From: Nocardioides abyssi
GTDB lineage: Bacteria > Actinomycetota > Actinomycetes > Propionibacteriales > Nocardioidaceae
DNA: 64,000 nucleotides
Direction of reading: 5' to 3'
Assembly: GCF_030412915.1 (NCBI RefSeq)
Contig: NZ_JAUHJR010000004.1
Span: 124,001-188,000 of the forward strand
Of this stretch, positions 16,530-24,869 are shown one piece after another (the first letter of the stretch is position 1; each line of letters starts with the position of its first letter). The translations under genes were made by a program, and so were the position numbers. The notes beneath the pieces were generated by a model. That model did not search any database, had not been told where the DNA came from, and saw nothing but the letters and a program-made list of their open reading frames with translations.

Positions 16530-17566
16530 GGCTGGAGGAGCACCTTGATCGCCCGGCGCTCGTCCATCGCCCGGTAGGCCTCGGCGACCTGGTCAAGCGG
16601 CAGCGTGAGGTCGAAGACCTTGCCGGGGTCGATCGAGCCGGCCAGCACGAGGTCCAGCAGCTGGGGCAGGTAGCGGCGCACGGGCGCCATGCCGCCGGCG
16701 AGGCCGACGTTCTTCTGGAACATCCGGCCGACGGGCAGCTCCACGCCGTGCGGCACGCCGACGAAGCCAACGGTCGACCCGGGCCGGGCGACGGCGAAGG
16801 CGGTGCCCATCGCGTCGCTGGTCCCGACGCACTCGAGCACGGCGTCGGCACCGATGCCGCCGGTGATCTCCTTGACCGCCGCGGCCCCCTCGCGGCCACG
16901 CTCCGCGACGACGTGGGTGGCGCCGAAGTCGGTCGCGATCCGCTGGCGCGGCTCGTGCCGCGACATGACGACGACCTTCTCCGCACCCATGGTGGACGCG
17001 GCGAGCACGCCGCAGAGCCCCACGGCGCCGTCGCCCACCACCACGACCGTGTCACCGGCCTTGACGCCCGCCGCCACGGCGGCGTGCCACCCGGTCGGCA
17101 TCACGTCGGAGAGCGCCAGCAGCGACGGGACGAGCGCGGGGTCGGGCGCCCCGCCGTCGGCCACCCCGTCGACGCGCACCAGGCTCCCGTCGGCGTGGAC
17201 CACGCGGGCGTACTCCCCCTGGCCGCTGGTGGTCATGCCGAGGTTGACGCACGCGGAGTGCACGCCGGCCAGGCAGTGGGCGCACGTGCCGTCGCAGTGG
17301 TCGAACGGCACGACCACGAAGTCGCCGACGGCCAGGTCGCGCACCTCGCTGCCGACCTCGGCGACCACCCCGATGCACTCGTGGCCGATCGTGTCGCCCT
17401 CGGTGACCGGGCTCTCGCCCCGGTAGGGCCACAGGTCCGAGCCGCACACGCACGACGCGGTCACCCGCACGATCGCGTCGGTGGGCTCGAGGATGGTGGG
17501 GTCGGGGACCTCGGAGAGCCGGATGTCGCCGGGGCCGTGGATCGTCGTCGCGCGCATGCCGCTCAT
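16526..17566 (-). CDS. Zinc-dependent alcohol dehydrogenase
   Basis: A 346-residue MDR dehydrogenase with CVCGSDLWPY and GHECIG (catalytic zinc), a structural-zinc loop with CDGTCAHCLAGVHSAC, and the cofactor motif VVGDGAVGL. ATG at 17566 was chosen for its GGGGGAGGTG ribosome site; an in-frame start further up lacks one. It is the first gene of a two-gene operon with the PhoD-like phosphatase. The substrate is unknown. The 91 bp to the divergent MurA-like gene contain both promoters and the 12-bp palindrome at 17632. Confidence 0.92.
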   Translation of the reverse strand: MSGMRATTIHGPGDIRLSEVPDPTILEPTDAIVRVTASCVCGSDLWPYRGESPVTEGDTIGHECIGVVAEVGSEVRDLAVGDFVVVPFDHCDGTCAHCLAGVHSACVNLGMTTSGQGEYARVVHADGSLVRVDGVADGGAPDPALVPSLLALSDVMPTGWHAAVAAGVKAGDTVVVVGDGAVGLCGVLAASTMGAEKVVVMSRHEPRQRIATDFGATHVVAERGREGAAAVKEITGGIGADAVLECVGTSDAMGTAFAVARPGSTVGFVGVPHGVELPVGRMFQKNVGLAGGMAPVRRYLPQLLDLVLAGSIDPGKVFDLTLPLDQVAEAYRAMDERRAIKVLLQP

Positions 17567-17631
17567 CCTGCACCTCCCCCGGTCACCGCGGGACGCTCCC
17601 GACACGCCCGCGACGCTCGGGTCGGCCTTAT

Positions 17632-17643
17632 CTCACATGTGAG
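17632..17643. promoter_or_regulatory. Palindromic operator CTCACATGTGAG
   Basis: A perfect 12-bp palindrome one base before the predicted -10 (17645-17650) of the XRE-MurA gene. Its place between -35 and -10 suits a repressor site; the XRE domain encoded directly downstream is the obvious candidate ligand. Confidence 0.5.
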
Positions 17644-17644
17644 T

Positions 17645-17650
17645 TACCGT
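17645..17650 (+). promoter_or_regulatory. -10 element of the XRE-MurA gene (leaderless type)
   Basis: TACCGT, 7 nt before the ATG at 17658. This spacing favours 17658 over the in-frame GTG at 17649, which would overlap the hexamer. Confidence 0.48.
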
Positions 17651-17657
17651 GGACGGC

Positions 17658-19190
17658 ATGACCCAGACCCAGGACTACAAGGGCCGCATCGGGAACCTCA
17701 TCCGGGACGCCCGCAAGCACCGGGGACTGACCCAGCACCAGCTCGCGGACCTGCTCTCCACCAGCCAGAGCGCGATCAACCGCATCGAGAAGGGCCAGCA
17801 GAACCTCTCCCTGGAGATGATCGCCCGCATCGGCGCGGCGCTGGACTCCGAGATCGTCGCGCTCGGCGCCGGCCCGACCCACCTGCGGGTGACCGGCCCC
17901 ACGACGCTGTCCGGCCGCATCGACGTCAAGACCTCCAAGAACGCCGGCGTCGCGCTGCTGTGCGCCTCGCTGCTCAACCGGGGCCGCACCACGCTGCGCA
18001 AGGTCGCCCGCATCGAGGAGGTCAACCGCCTGCTCGAGGTGCTCGGCAGCCTCGGCGTGCAGACCACCTGGCTCAACGCCGACAACGACCTCGAGATCGT
18101 CCCGCCGCGCGAGCTCGAGCTCGGCGCGGTCGACGAGGTCGCCGCGCGGCGCACCCGCTCGATCATCATGTTCCTCGGCCCGCTGCTGCACCGCGCGGAC
18201 AGCTTCGAGCTGCCGTACGCCGGCGGCTGCGACCTCGGCACCCGCACCGTCGAGCCGCACATGGCCGCGCTGCGCCCCTTCGGCCTCGAGGTCAAGGCGA
18301 CCGACGGCTCGTACCACGCGCAGGTCAACCGGGCGATCGAGCCGGGCCGGCCGATCGTGCTGACCGAGCGCGGCGACACCGTCACCGAGAACGCGCTGAT
18401 GGCCGCCGCCCTCCACCCGGGCACCACGGTCATCCGCAACGCCTCGTCGAACTACATGGTCCAGGACCTCTGCTTCTACCTGCAGAAGCTCGGCGTCCAG
18501 GTCGACGGCATCGGCACCACCACGCTCACGGTCACGGGCGTCAGCGAGATCGACGTCGACGTCGACTACGCCCCCAGCGAGGACCCGATCGAGGCGATGT
18601 CGCTGCTCGCGGCCGCGATCGTGACCCAGTCGGAGATCACCATCGAGCGGGTGCCGATCGAGTTCCTCGAGATCGAGCTGGCGCTGCTGGAGGAGATGGG
18701 CTTCTCCTACGACCGGTCCGAGGAGTACGTCGCCCTCAACGGCCAGACCCGCCTGGTCGACATCACCACCCACCCGTCGGTGCTGCACGCCCCGCTGGAC
18801 AAGATCCACCCGATGCCGTTCCCCGGCCTCAACATCGACAACCTGCCGTTCTTCGCGGTCATCGCGGCGGTCGCGACCGGCCAGACCCTGCTGCACGACT
18901 GGGTCTACGAGAACCGCGCGATCTACCTCACCGACCTCAACAAGCTCGGCGGCCGCGTCAAGCTGCTCGACCCGCACCGGGTGATGATCGAGGGGCCCAC
19001 GTCGTTCTCCGGCGCGGAGCTCATGTGCCCCCCGGCGCTGCGCCCGGCGGTCGTCATCCTGCTGGCGATGCTCGCCTCCAAGGGCACCTCGGTGCTGCGC
19101 AGCACCTACGTCATCCACCGCGGCTACGAGGACCTCGCCGAGCGGCTCAACCTGCTCGGCGCCAACATCGAGTCGTTCCGCGACATCTGA
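17658..19190 (+). CDS. XRE-type DNA-binding domain fused to UDP-GlcNAc enolpyruvyl transferase (MurA-like)
   Basis: The 510-residue protein joins two domains. Residues about 10-70 are a Cro/C1 helix-turn-helix (GLTQHQLADLLSTSQSAINRIEKG). Residues about 75-505 are an EPSP-synthase-fold MurA-like enzyme with SKNAG (Lys94-Asn95, substrate binding) and the loop Cys191 in GGCDLGTRTVEPH, equivalent to the fosfomycin-sensitive catalytic Cys. MurA transfers enolpyruvate from PEP to UDP-GlcNAc, the first step of peptidoglycan synthesis. Whether this copy is the essential MurA or a sensor that binds UDP-GlcNAc cannot be decided here. The palindrome beside its promoter suggests autoregulation. Confidence 0.9.
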   Translation: MTQTQDYKGRIGNLIRDARKHRGLTQHQLADLLSTSQSAINRIEKGQQNLSLEMIARIGAALDSEIVALGAGPTHLRVTGPTTLSGRIDVKTSKNAGVALLCASLLNRGRTTLRKVARIEEVNRLLEVLGSLGVQTTWLNADNDLEIVPPRELELGAVDEVAARRTRSIIMFLGPLLHRADSFELPYAGGCDLGTRTVEPHMAALRPFGLEVKATDGSYHAQVNRAIEPGRPIVLTERGDTVTENALMAAALHPGTTVIRNASSNYMVQDLCFYLQKLGVQVDGIGTTTLTVTGVSEIDVDVDYAPSEDPIEAMSLLAAAIVTQSEITIERVPIEFLEIELALLEEMGFSYDRSEEYVALNGQTRLVDITTHPSVLHAPLDKIHPMPFPGLNIDNLPFFAVIAAVATGQTLLHDWVYENRAIYLTDLNKLGGRVKLLDPHRVMIEGPTSFSGAELMCPPALRPAVVILLAMLASKGTSVLRSTYVIHRGYEDLAERLNLLGANIESFRDI

Positions 19191-19213
19191 GCGACGGTCG
19201 ACATACTGCTCCG

Positions 19214-20038
19214 GTGACCGCGCCTCGGACCGGGTTCGCCCTCCTCGACGAGGTGCTGGCGACGCCGGGCGCGGTCCTGGCCTACGCGCACCGTGGCGGC
19301 GCCTACCACCCGGAGATCGAGGGCCTGGAGAACACGCTGGCGGCCTTCGCCCACGCGGTCTCGCTGGGCTACGACTACCTCGAGACCGACGTCCACGTCA
19401 CCGCCGACGGCGTGCTGCTCGCCTTCCACGACGCGGTGCTGGACCGGGTGACCGACGCCCGCGGGGCGATCGGTGACCTGACGTACGCCGAGGTGCGCCG
19501 CGCGCTCGTCGGCGGGCGCGAGCAGGTCCCGACCCTGGCGTCGCTGCTCGAGGCGTTCCCGCGGGCGCGCTTCAACATCGACCTGAAGTCCGACGGCGCG
19601 GTGGACGCCCTGGCCGCGTTCGTCGCCGAGCACGACGCGCACGACCGGGTGCTCGTGGGGTCGTTCTCCCAGCGGCGCACCGACCGGTTCCGCTCGCTGA
19701 CCGGCGGGCGTGTGCCGACCGCGGCCACGCCGGCGGAGATCCTCGCCTTCCGGCTGCTGCCGAGCGGCCGGTTGGCCGACCTGGTCACGCGCCGGCGGGT
19801 GGGGGCGCTGCAGGTCCCGCACCGGCGCGGCCGGTGGCTGGTGACCAGCCCGGGCCTGGTCCGGCGCGCCCACGCCGCCGGCAAGCACGTGCATGTCTGG
19901 ACGATCGACGACCCCGAGGAGATGACGGTCCTGCTGGACCGTGGCGTCGACGGGCTGATGACCGACCGCACCGACCTGCTCAAGGAGGTGCTCGCCCGGC
20001 GCGGCCAGTGGCGAGGACCGTGGAGGGAGCCCGCATGA
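19214..20038 (+). CDS. Glycerophosphodiester phosphodiesterase family protein
   Basis: A 274-residue TIM-barrel GDPD. The motifs are AHRGG (His and Arg), ENTLAAFAHA, YLETDVHVTADG (metal-binding Glu and Asp) and LLAFHDAVLDR (catalytic His), then FNIDLKSDG and VWTIDDPEEM. It hydrolyses glycerophosphodiesters to glycerol-3-phosphate and alcohol; without a signal peptide it should act in the cytosol on phospholipid breakdown products. GTG at 19214 follows the MurA-like stop by 23 bp. It overlaps the UMF1 transporter by 4 bp (ATGA), so both are cotranscribed. Confidence 0.92.
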   Translation: MTAPRTGFALLDEVLATPGAVLAYAHRGGAYHPEIEGLENTLAAFAHAVSLGYDYLETDVHVTADGVLLAFHDAVLDRVTDARGAIGDLTYAEVRRALVGGREQVPTLASLLEAFPRARFNIDLKSDGAVDALAAFVAEHDAHDRVLVGSFSQRRTDRFRSLTGGRVPTAATPAEILAFRLLPSGRLADLVTRRRVGALQVPHRRGRWLVTSPGLVRRAHAAGKHVHVWTIDDPEEMTVLLDRGVDGLMTDRTDLLKEVLARRGQWRGPWREPA

Positions 20039-21396
20039 CCCCGACCCCCGGCCCGCGTCCGTTCGCCGACCTCGAGCCGCTGAACCGGGCCCGCGAGCAG
20101 CGCGCCTGGTACTGGTACGACTGGGCCAACAGCGCCTTCGCCACGACGGTGGCCGGCGTGCTCTTCGGGCCCTACCTGATCGCGGTGGCCGAGGAGGACG
20201 CGGTCGGCGACCGGGTCTCCCTGCTGGGCCTGAGCCTCGCGCCGGGCTCGCTGCCGGCGTACGTCATCACCGCCTCCACCCTGATCGCGGCGGTCATGCT
20301 GCCGCTGCTCGGCGCGGTCGCCGACCGCACCGCGCGCAAGAAGGACCTGCTGGCCGGCTTCGCGTGGGCCGGCGCGGCCGCCGGGGCGCTGCTGTTCTTC
20401 GTCACCGAGGACAGCTGGCAGCTGGGCGTGGCGGCGTTCCTGGTCGCCAACATCTGCTTCGGCGCCGCGGCGGTCTTCAACGACGCGATCCTGGTGCAGA
20501 TCTCCGACGAGCGCGAGCGCGACCGCGTCTCCTCCCGCGGCTGGGCCTTCGGCTACGCCGGCGGCGGGCTGCTGCTGGCGGTCAACTTCGTCGTCGTCAG
20601 CGCCCACGACACCTTCGGGCTCTCCGAGGGCATGGCGGTGCGGCTGAGCATGCTGTCCGCCGCGGTGTGGTGGGCCGGCTTCACGCTCATCCCGTGGCGC
20701 CGGCTGCGCAACCACCCGCCGATGCACGTCGAGGAGGTCGAGGGCGGCGTCGTGCAGCGCAGCTTCGGCCAGCTGTGGGTGACGCTGCGCGGGATGCGGC
20801 AGTACCCGGTCGCGCTGACCTTCCTCGTGGCGTACCTCTTCTTCAACGACGGCATCCAGACCGTCATCGGCCAGGCGGCCGTGTACGGCGAGGAGGAGCT
20901 CGGCTTCGAGACCGGCACCGTGCTGGGCACCTACCTGCTCGTGCAGGTCGTCGCCATCGGCGGCGCGCTGTGGTTCGGCCGTGCCGCCGGGCGGGTCGGG
21001 GCGAAGAAGGTGATCCTGGTCGGCCTGGTCATCTGGTGCCTGATCGTCACGGCCGCGCTGTTCATCCCCGACGGTGCGCTCGTGCCGTTCCTGCTGCTCG
21101 GCGCTGCGATCGGGATCGTGCTGGGCGGCACCCAGGCACTGGCCCGGTCCTACTTCTCGCTGCTCGTCCCGCGCGGCAAGGAGGCGGAGTACTTCAGCTT
21201 CTACCACGCGATGGAGCGGGGCACCTCGTGGCTCGGGGCGCTCGTCTTCGGCCTCGTCTACCAGTTCACCGACTCCTACCGGCCGGCGATCTTCGCGCTC
21301 ATCCTGTTCTTCGTCGTCGGCGGCCTGCTGCTGCTGCGCGTGGACACCGCGAAGGGCATCCGCGACGCGGGCAACGAGATGCCGACCGTCGTCTGA
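20035..21396 (+). CDS. MFS transporter, UMF1 (Atg22-like) family
   Basis: A 453-residue membrane protein with about 12 hydrophobic segments. The opening WYWYDWANSAFATTV is diagnostic of the UMF1/Atg22-like group, as is the ARSYFSLLVPRGKEAEYFSFY stretch in the second half. Substrates of bacterial members are mostly unknown; the yeast relative exports amino acids from the vacuole. Start overlap (ATGA) with the GDPD gene suggests uptake or export of a product linked to glycerophosphodiester turnover, which is inference only. Confidence 0.92.
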   Translation: MTPTPGPRPFADLEPLNRAREQRAWYWYDWANSAFATTVAGVLFGPYLIAVAEEDAVGDRVSLLGLSLAPGSLPAYVITASTLIAAVMLPLLGAVADRTARKKDLLAGFAWAGAAAGALLFFVTEDSWQLGVAAFLVANICFGAAAVFNDAILVQISDERERDRVSSRGWAFGYAGGGLLLAVNFVVVSAHDTFGLSEGMAVRLSMLSAAVWWAGFTLIPWRRLRNHPPMHVEEVEGGVVQRSFGQLWVTLRGMRQYPVALTFLVAYLFFNDGIQTVIGQAAVYGEEELGFETGTVLGTYLLVQVVAIGGALWFGRAAGRVGAKKVILVGLVIWCLIVTAALFIPDGALVPFLLLGAAIGIVLGGTQALARSYFSLLVPRGKEAEYFSFYHAMERGTSWLGALVFGLVYQFTDSYRPAIFALILFFVVGGLLLLRVDTAKGIRDAGNEMPTVV

Positions 21397-21479
21397 GCCC
21401 CCGGCCCGTTCGGCGCCGGACTGGCCGTGTGGGGCGCCCCGGCGAGGGGCACCGGGGTGACGGACGCCGCTCGATTGTC

Positions 21480-21505
21480 GGAATGTTGGGCGGCTCAGTA
21501 CCGTT
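21480..21505 (+). promoter_or_regulatory. SigR/SigH-type promoter of rbpA (GGAAT-N18-GTT)
   Basis: GGAAT at 21480-21484 and GTT at 21503-21505 are separated by exactly 18 nt, the consensus of the thiol-stress ECF sigma factor SigR (Streptomyces) / SigH (mycobacteria). Streptomyces rbpA is a known SigR target, so the match is functionally sensible. The transcript would start near 21512 with about a 55-nt leader. Confidence 0.75.
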
Positions 21506-21566
21506 GAACACTTCGAGTGTCAACGGCCGTATCAGGCATCGAGCATCGGATTTTGGGAGGCGTCTC

Positions 21567-21953
21567 ATGGCAGAGCGCACACTGCGGGGAGCGCGGCTCG
21601 GGGGCCAGAGCTTCGAGGACGAGCGTGGCATCGAGTTCGCCGCCCGCCAGCAGGTCGGTTACCGGTGCAAGCAGGGGCACGAGTTCGAGATCACCATGTC
21701 GGTCGAGGCCGACATCCCGGCGGTCTGGGAGTGCCCGCGCTGCGGCGCCGAGGCGCTGAGCACTGCCGGCATCCTGCCCGAGGCGAAGGCCGAGAAGCCG
21801 GCCCGCACGCACTGGGACATGCTCCTGGAGCGTCGCTCGGAGAAGGAGCTCGAGGACATCCTCAAGGAGCGCCTCGAGCTGCTGCGCGGCGGCGAGATCG
21901 GCCCCGCCCACCTGCACCGCGCGAACGCGAAGAAGCGCAAGGCCTCGGCCTGA
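21567..21953 (+). CDS. rbpA: RNA polymerase-binding protein RbpA
   Basis: The 128-residue protein is the actinobacterial RbpA, which binds the principal sigma factor and RNA polymerase and stabilises open promoter complexes. It has the N-terminal tail (MAERTLRGARLGGQSFEDERG), a zinc-binding core (YRCKQGHEFEI and WECPRCG), the basic linker and the sigma-interaction domain (THWDMLLERRSEKELEDIL). Start ATG has a TTTTGGGAGG ribosome site. The SigR-type promoter links it to disulfide stress. It converges with fxsA, as in mycobacteria (rbpA next to ppm1). Confidence 0.97.
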   Translation: MAERTLRGARLGGQSFEDERGIEFAARQQVGYRCKQGHEFEITMSVEADIPAVWECPRCGAEALSTAGILPEAKAEKPARTHWDMLLERRSEKELEDILKERLELLRGGEIGPAHLHRANAKKRKASA

Positions 21954-22003
21954 CCGCTCCCCCGCCGCAGCCCGGCGGCCACCCAGCAGCGGCCGGCTGA
22001 GGG

Positions 22004-22546
22004 CTACGGCTCGTCGACCACGTCGCCCCGGACCACATCAGGTCCGGGGCGTCCGTCGTTCCGGGGGTGCCCGCCGTTCCCGGCCCGGGGGGACCCGGGA
22101 GCCGCGGGACCGCCGGCGCCGAACGGCATGCCGGGGCCGAGCAGCACCAGCCGCCGCGCGACGACGGAGGTCAGCAGCCCGCGGAACAGCGGTCGCGTCA
22201 GCGGCAGGATGAGCAGGATGCCGAGGGCGTCGGAGACGAAGCCCGGCGTGAGCATCAGCAGGCCGCCGATGAGCACGAGCGCGCCGTCCGCGATCTCGCG
22301 CGCCGGCAGCCGGCCGGCGGCCGTCGTGGTCCGCAGCGCGGTCCAGGCCCGGGCGCCCTCGCGCCGCACCAGCCAGGCGCCGATGGCGCTGTCCAGCACG
22401 AGCAGCAGGATCGTCCACCAGGCACCGATGACCTGGCCGACCTGCACGAGCGCGTAGATCTCGACGAGAGGCACGACGACGAAGAGGACGAGCAGCAGCC
22501 CGGCCCAGCGCCGCCGCCGCGGAGCGGCCTGCGCACGGGGGCTCAT
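22004..22546 (-). CDS. fxsA: FxsA family membrane protein
   Basis: A 180-residue cytoplasmic-membrane protein with three to four hydrophobic segments: LLLVLFVVVPLVEIYALVQV, the WWTILLLVLDSAIGAWLVRREG pair and the GGLLMLTPGFVSDALGILLILP stretch typical of FxsA. In E. coli FxsA affects exclusion of phage T7; the role in actinobacteria is not known. The C-terminal 45 residues are Gly/Pro-rich. ATG at 22546 overlaps the ppm1 stop by 4 bp, so it is the third gene of lnt-ppm1-fxsA. Confidence 0.9.
   Translation of the reverse strand: MSPRAQAAPRRRRWAGLLLVLFVVVPLVEIYALVQVGQVIGAWWTILLLVLDSAIGAWLVRREGARAWTALRTTTAAGRLPAREIADGALVLIGGLLMLTPGFVSDALGILLILPLTRPLFRGLLTSVVARRLVLLGPGMPFGAGGPAAPGSPRAGNGGHPRNDGRPGPDVVRGDVVDEP
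22025..22050. terminator. Perfect hairpin after rbpA, inside the fxsA 3' end
   Basis: A 10-bp perfect stem (22025-22034 with 22041-22050) and 6-nt loop, about 70 nt after the rbpA stop. It may terminate rbpA transcription although it lies in the last codons of the convergent fxsA. Confidence 0.4.
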
Positions 22547-23298
22547 GCGCGCCACCGCTGCCAGGCCCGGCGCACCTGGGCGCGGCGCTCGGCCAGGCCC
22601 CACTGGGTGATGCGCTTGAGGGACTCGGTCGCCACCGCCCCGCTCATCTTGGAGTCGCCACGCTCGCGCTCGACGAACTCGATCGGCACCTCCACGACGC
22701 GCAGGCCCGCGGCGAGGGTGCGGGCGACCAGGTCGGTCTGGAAGACGTAGCCGGTCGAGCGCACGGCCGCGAGGTCGATCTTCTCCAGCGTGGCCCGCCG
22801 GAAGACGCGGTAGCCGGCGGTGGCGTCGCGGACGTTGACGCCGAGCAGCAGGCGCACGTAGAGGTTGCCGCCGCGCGAGAGCGCCTCGCGGCGGCGCGGC
22901 CAGTTCACGACCGATCCCCCACGCACCCAGCGCGACCCGATGACCAGGTCGGCGTCGTCCAGCGCGTCGAGCAGCAGGTGCAGCTGCTCGGGCTGGTGGG
23001 AGCCGTCGGCGTCCATCTCCCCGATGACGTCGTACCCCTGCTCCAGCGCCCAGGCGAAGCCGTGGAGGTACGCCGCGCCGAGACCGCCCTTGGCCGTGCG
23101 GTGCAGCACGTGCACCCGGTCGTCGTCCGCGGCGAGCCGGTCGGCGATCTCGCCGGTGCCGTCCGGTGAGGAGTCGTCGACGACGAGCACGTCGACGTCC
23201 GGCTCGGCGGTGCGCAGGCGCCCGATGATCCAGGCGATGTTCTCGGCCTCGTCGTAGGTCGGCACGACCATGACGACCCGGCCCCGGGGCTCCCTCAC
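22543..23298 (-). CDS. ppm1: Polyprenol monophosphomannose synthase
   Basis: A 251-residue GT2 enzyme that makes polyprenyl-phosphate-mannose from GDP-mannose, the lipid donor for mannosyltransferases such as the Pmt at 10505-12214. Motifs are VVPTYDEAENI, LVVDDSSPDGTG, the metal-binding EMDADGSHQP and the C-terminal VEVPIEFVERERGDSKM. It has no membrane anchor of its own. In M. tuberculosis this domain is fused behind an Lnt domain; here the two are separate genes overlapping by 4 bp (GTGA), as I recall for M. smegmatis. Confidence 0.95.
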   Translation of the reverse strand: MREPRGRVVMVVPTYDEAENIAWIIGRLRTAEPDVDVLVVDDSSPDGTGEIADRLAADDDRVHVLHRTAKGGLGAAYLHGFAWALEQGYDVIGEMDADGSHQPEQLHLLLDALDDADLVIGSRWVRGGSVVNWPRRREALSRGGNLYVRLLLGVNVRDATAGYRVFRRATLEKIDLAAVRSTGYVFQTDLVARTLAAGLRVVEVPIEFVERERGDSKMSGAVATESLKRITQWGLAERRAQVRRAWQRWRA

Positions 23299-24857
23299 CG
23301 CACGCTCTCCTGCTCCTCGCTCCCCCGGCCCGCCGGACCGGCGGGCACGGGCGTCTCCCGCCGCCGACGATACGTGAGCACGGCCACGAGCAGGCCGACT
23401 CCGGTGAGCACGGCGGAGACGCGGCCGACCCACGGCCCGACGAGGACGCCCGGCGTGGTGCCCGACCAGAGCCCGACGTCGGCGACCAGCACCTCCTGGG
23501 TGCGCGGTGCGGCGCTCGCGACGACCTCGCCGTCGGGGGTGATGATCCCCGAGACGCCGTTGGTCGCGGCGACCACGACAGTGCGTCCGGTCTCGATCGC
23601 CCGGAGCCGGGTGATCGCGAACTGCTGGTCGATCTGGTCGGTCTCGATGAACGTCGCGTTGGACGTCTGCACGGCGAGCAGCTCGGCGCCGTTGCGGACC
23701 TGGGCGTGGATGCCGTCGTCGTAGGCGACGTCGAAGCAGATCGCGTCCGCGACCAGGGTCCCGGCGATCCGCAGCGGCGTCTCCCGGGTGCCGCTCATCA
23801 TGTCGCGCGGGATCATCGCCAGCCGGCCGAACTGGCCGGTGAAGAACTCCCGGAAGGGGATGTACTCCCCGTAGGGCACCGGGTGCCACTTGGTGTAGCG
23901 CTCCCCCGCCCCGGTGACCGGGTCCCACACGATGCCCTGGTTGAGCACGTTGGTCTCGCCCGCGTCGACGATCGCGCCGACGAGCACGGGCACGTCGACG
24001 GCCTCGACCGCGCGCCGGATGCCGGCGTTGGTGGAGGCGTCGGTGAAGGGGTCGACCGCGGTGGAGTTCTCCGGCCACACGACGAAGTCCGGCCGCGGGG
24101 CTCGCCCGGCGGCGACGTCGTCGCCGAGCTCGACCGTCGCCTCGACGTGGTTGTCGGTCACCCCGCGGAAGTCGTAGAGGATGTCGTTGCCCGGCCCCGG
24201 CACGTCGCCCTGCACCGCCGCGACGGTCACCTCCCCGTCGTCGCCGACCGAGAACGGCACGAGCGCCGGCAGCACGGTCACCACGACGGCCCCGACGAGC
24301 ACGGCGCCGTGGGCGAGGACCGCCCGGTCCCGGGCGCGGTCCCGCACCCGCACGAGCGCGAGGACGAGCGCCGCCAGCAGGCTGCCCAGCAGCGCCAGCA
24401 GCAGGCTCACGCCGACCATGCCGACGTACGCCAGGGCGGGCGCGACCGGTGTGTCGGCGACGGCGAAGGCGAGCCGCCCCCAGGGCATCCCGCTGAACGG
24501 CCAGCCGCTGCGCCAGACCTCCATCGTCGTCCACGCCGCCGACAGCCACAGCGGCCAGGCGGGCAAGCGGTGGAGGTACGCCGCCGCCGCGCCGAGCAGG
24601 CCGTAGAAGACCGACTCGACCCCCGCGAGGGCCAGCCAGGCGTCGGTGCCGACGGCGGTCATCCAGTGGATATGCGGGAAGTAGAACGCGACGCCGAAGA
24701 CCAGCCCGACCACGAACCCGGAACGGGCCCGCAGGCCGCGGGTGGCGAGCGCGAAGCCCGCGACGGCGACGGGCACGACGTACGCCGCGGCGACGGGCTC
24801 GAAGGCGAGCGCCAGGAGGAGGCCGCCCGCGAGGGCGGCGAGGCACCGCTTCAGCAC
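23295..24857 (-). CDS. lnt: Apolipoprotein N-acyltransferase
   Basis: The 520-residue membrane enzyme N-acylates lipoproteins after signal peptide cleavage. Six hydrophobic segments fill residues 1-200; then comes a nitrilase-fold domain with the Glu-Lys-Cys triad: Glu in FVVWPENS, Lys in RYTKWHPVPYGE and Cys in ADAICFDVAYD. A final TM segment lies near residue 490. Likely clients in the window are the LTAC lipoproteins at 1702 and 44307. GTG at 24857 is supported by the -10 element 6 nt upstream; an earlier in-frame ATG adds an unlikely Gly/Arg-rich tail. Confidence 0.94.
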   Translation of the reverse strand: MLKRCLAALAGGLLLALAFEPVAAAYVVPVAVAGFALATRGLRARSGFVVGLVFGVAFYFPHIHWMTAVGTDAWLALAGVESVFYGLLGAAAAYLHRLPAWPLWLSAAWTTMEVWRSGWPFSGMPWGRLAFAVADTPVAPALAYVGMVGVSLLLALLGSLLAALVLALVRVRDRARDRAVLAHGAVLVGAVVVTVLPALVPFSVGDDGEVTVAAVQGDVPGPGNDILYDFRGVTDNHVEATVELGDDVAAGRAPRPDFVVWPENSTAVDPFTDASTNAGIRRAVEAVDVPVLVGAIVDAGETNVLNQGIVWDPVTGAGERYTKWHPVPYGEYIPFREFFTGQFGRLAMIPRDMMSGTRETPLRIAGTLVADAICFDVAYDDGIHAQVRNGAELLAVQTSNATFIETDQIDQQFAITRLRAIETGRTVVVAATNGVSGIITPDGEVVASAAPRTQEVLVADVGLWSGTTPGVLVGPWVGRVSAVLTGVGLLVAVLTYRRRRETPVPAGPAGRGSEEQESVR

Positions 24858-24863
24858 GGGACG

Positions 24864-24869
24864 ACCGTA
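24864..24869 (-). promoter_or_regulatory. -10 element of lnt (leaderless type)
   Basis: TACGGT on the minus strand, 6 nt before the GTG at 24857. Confidence 0.48.
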
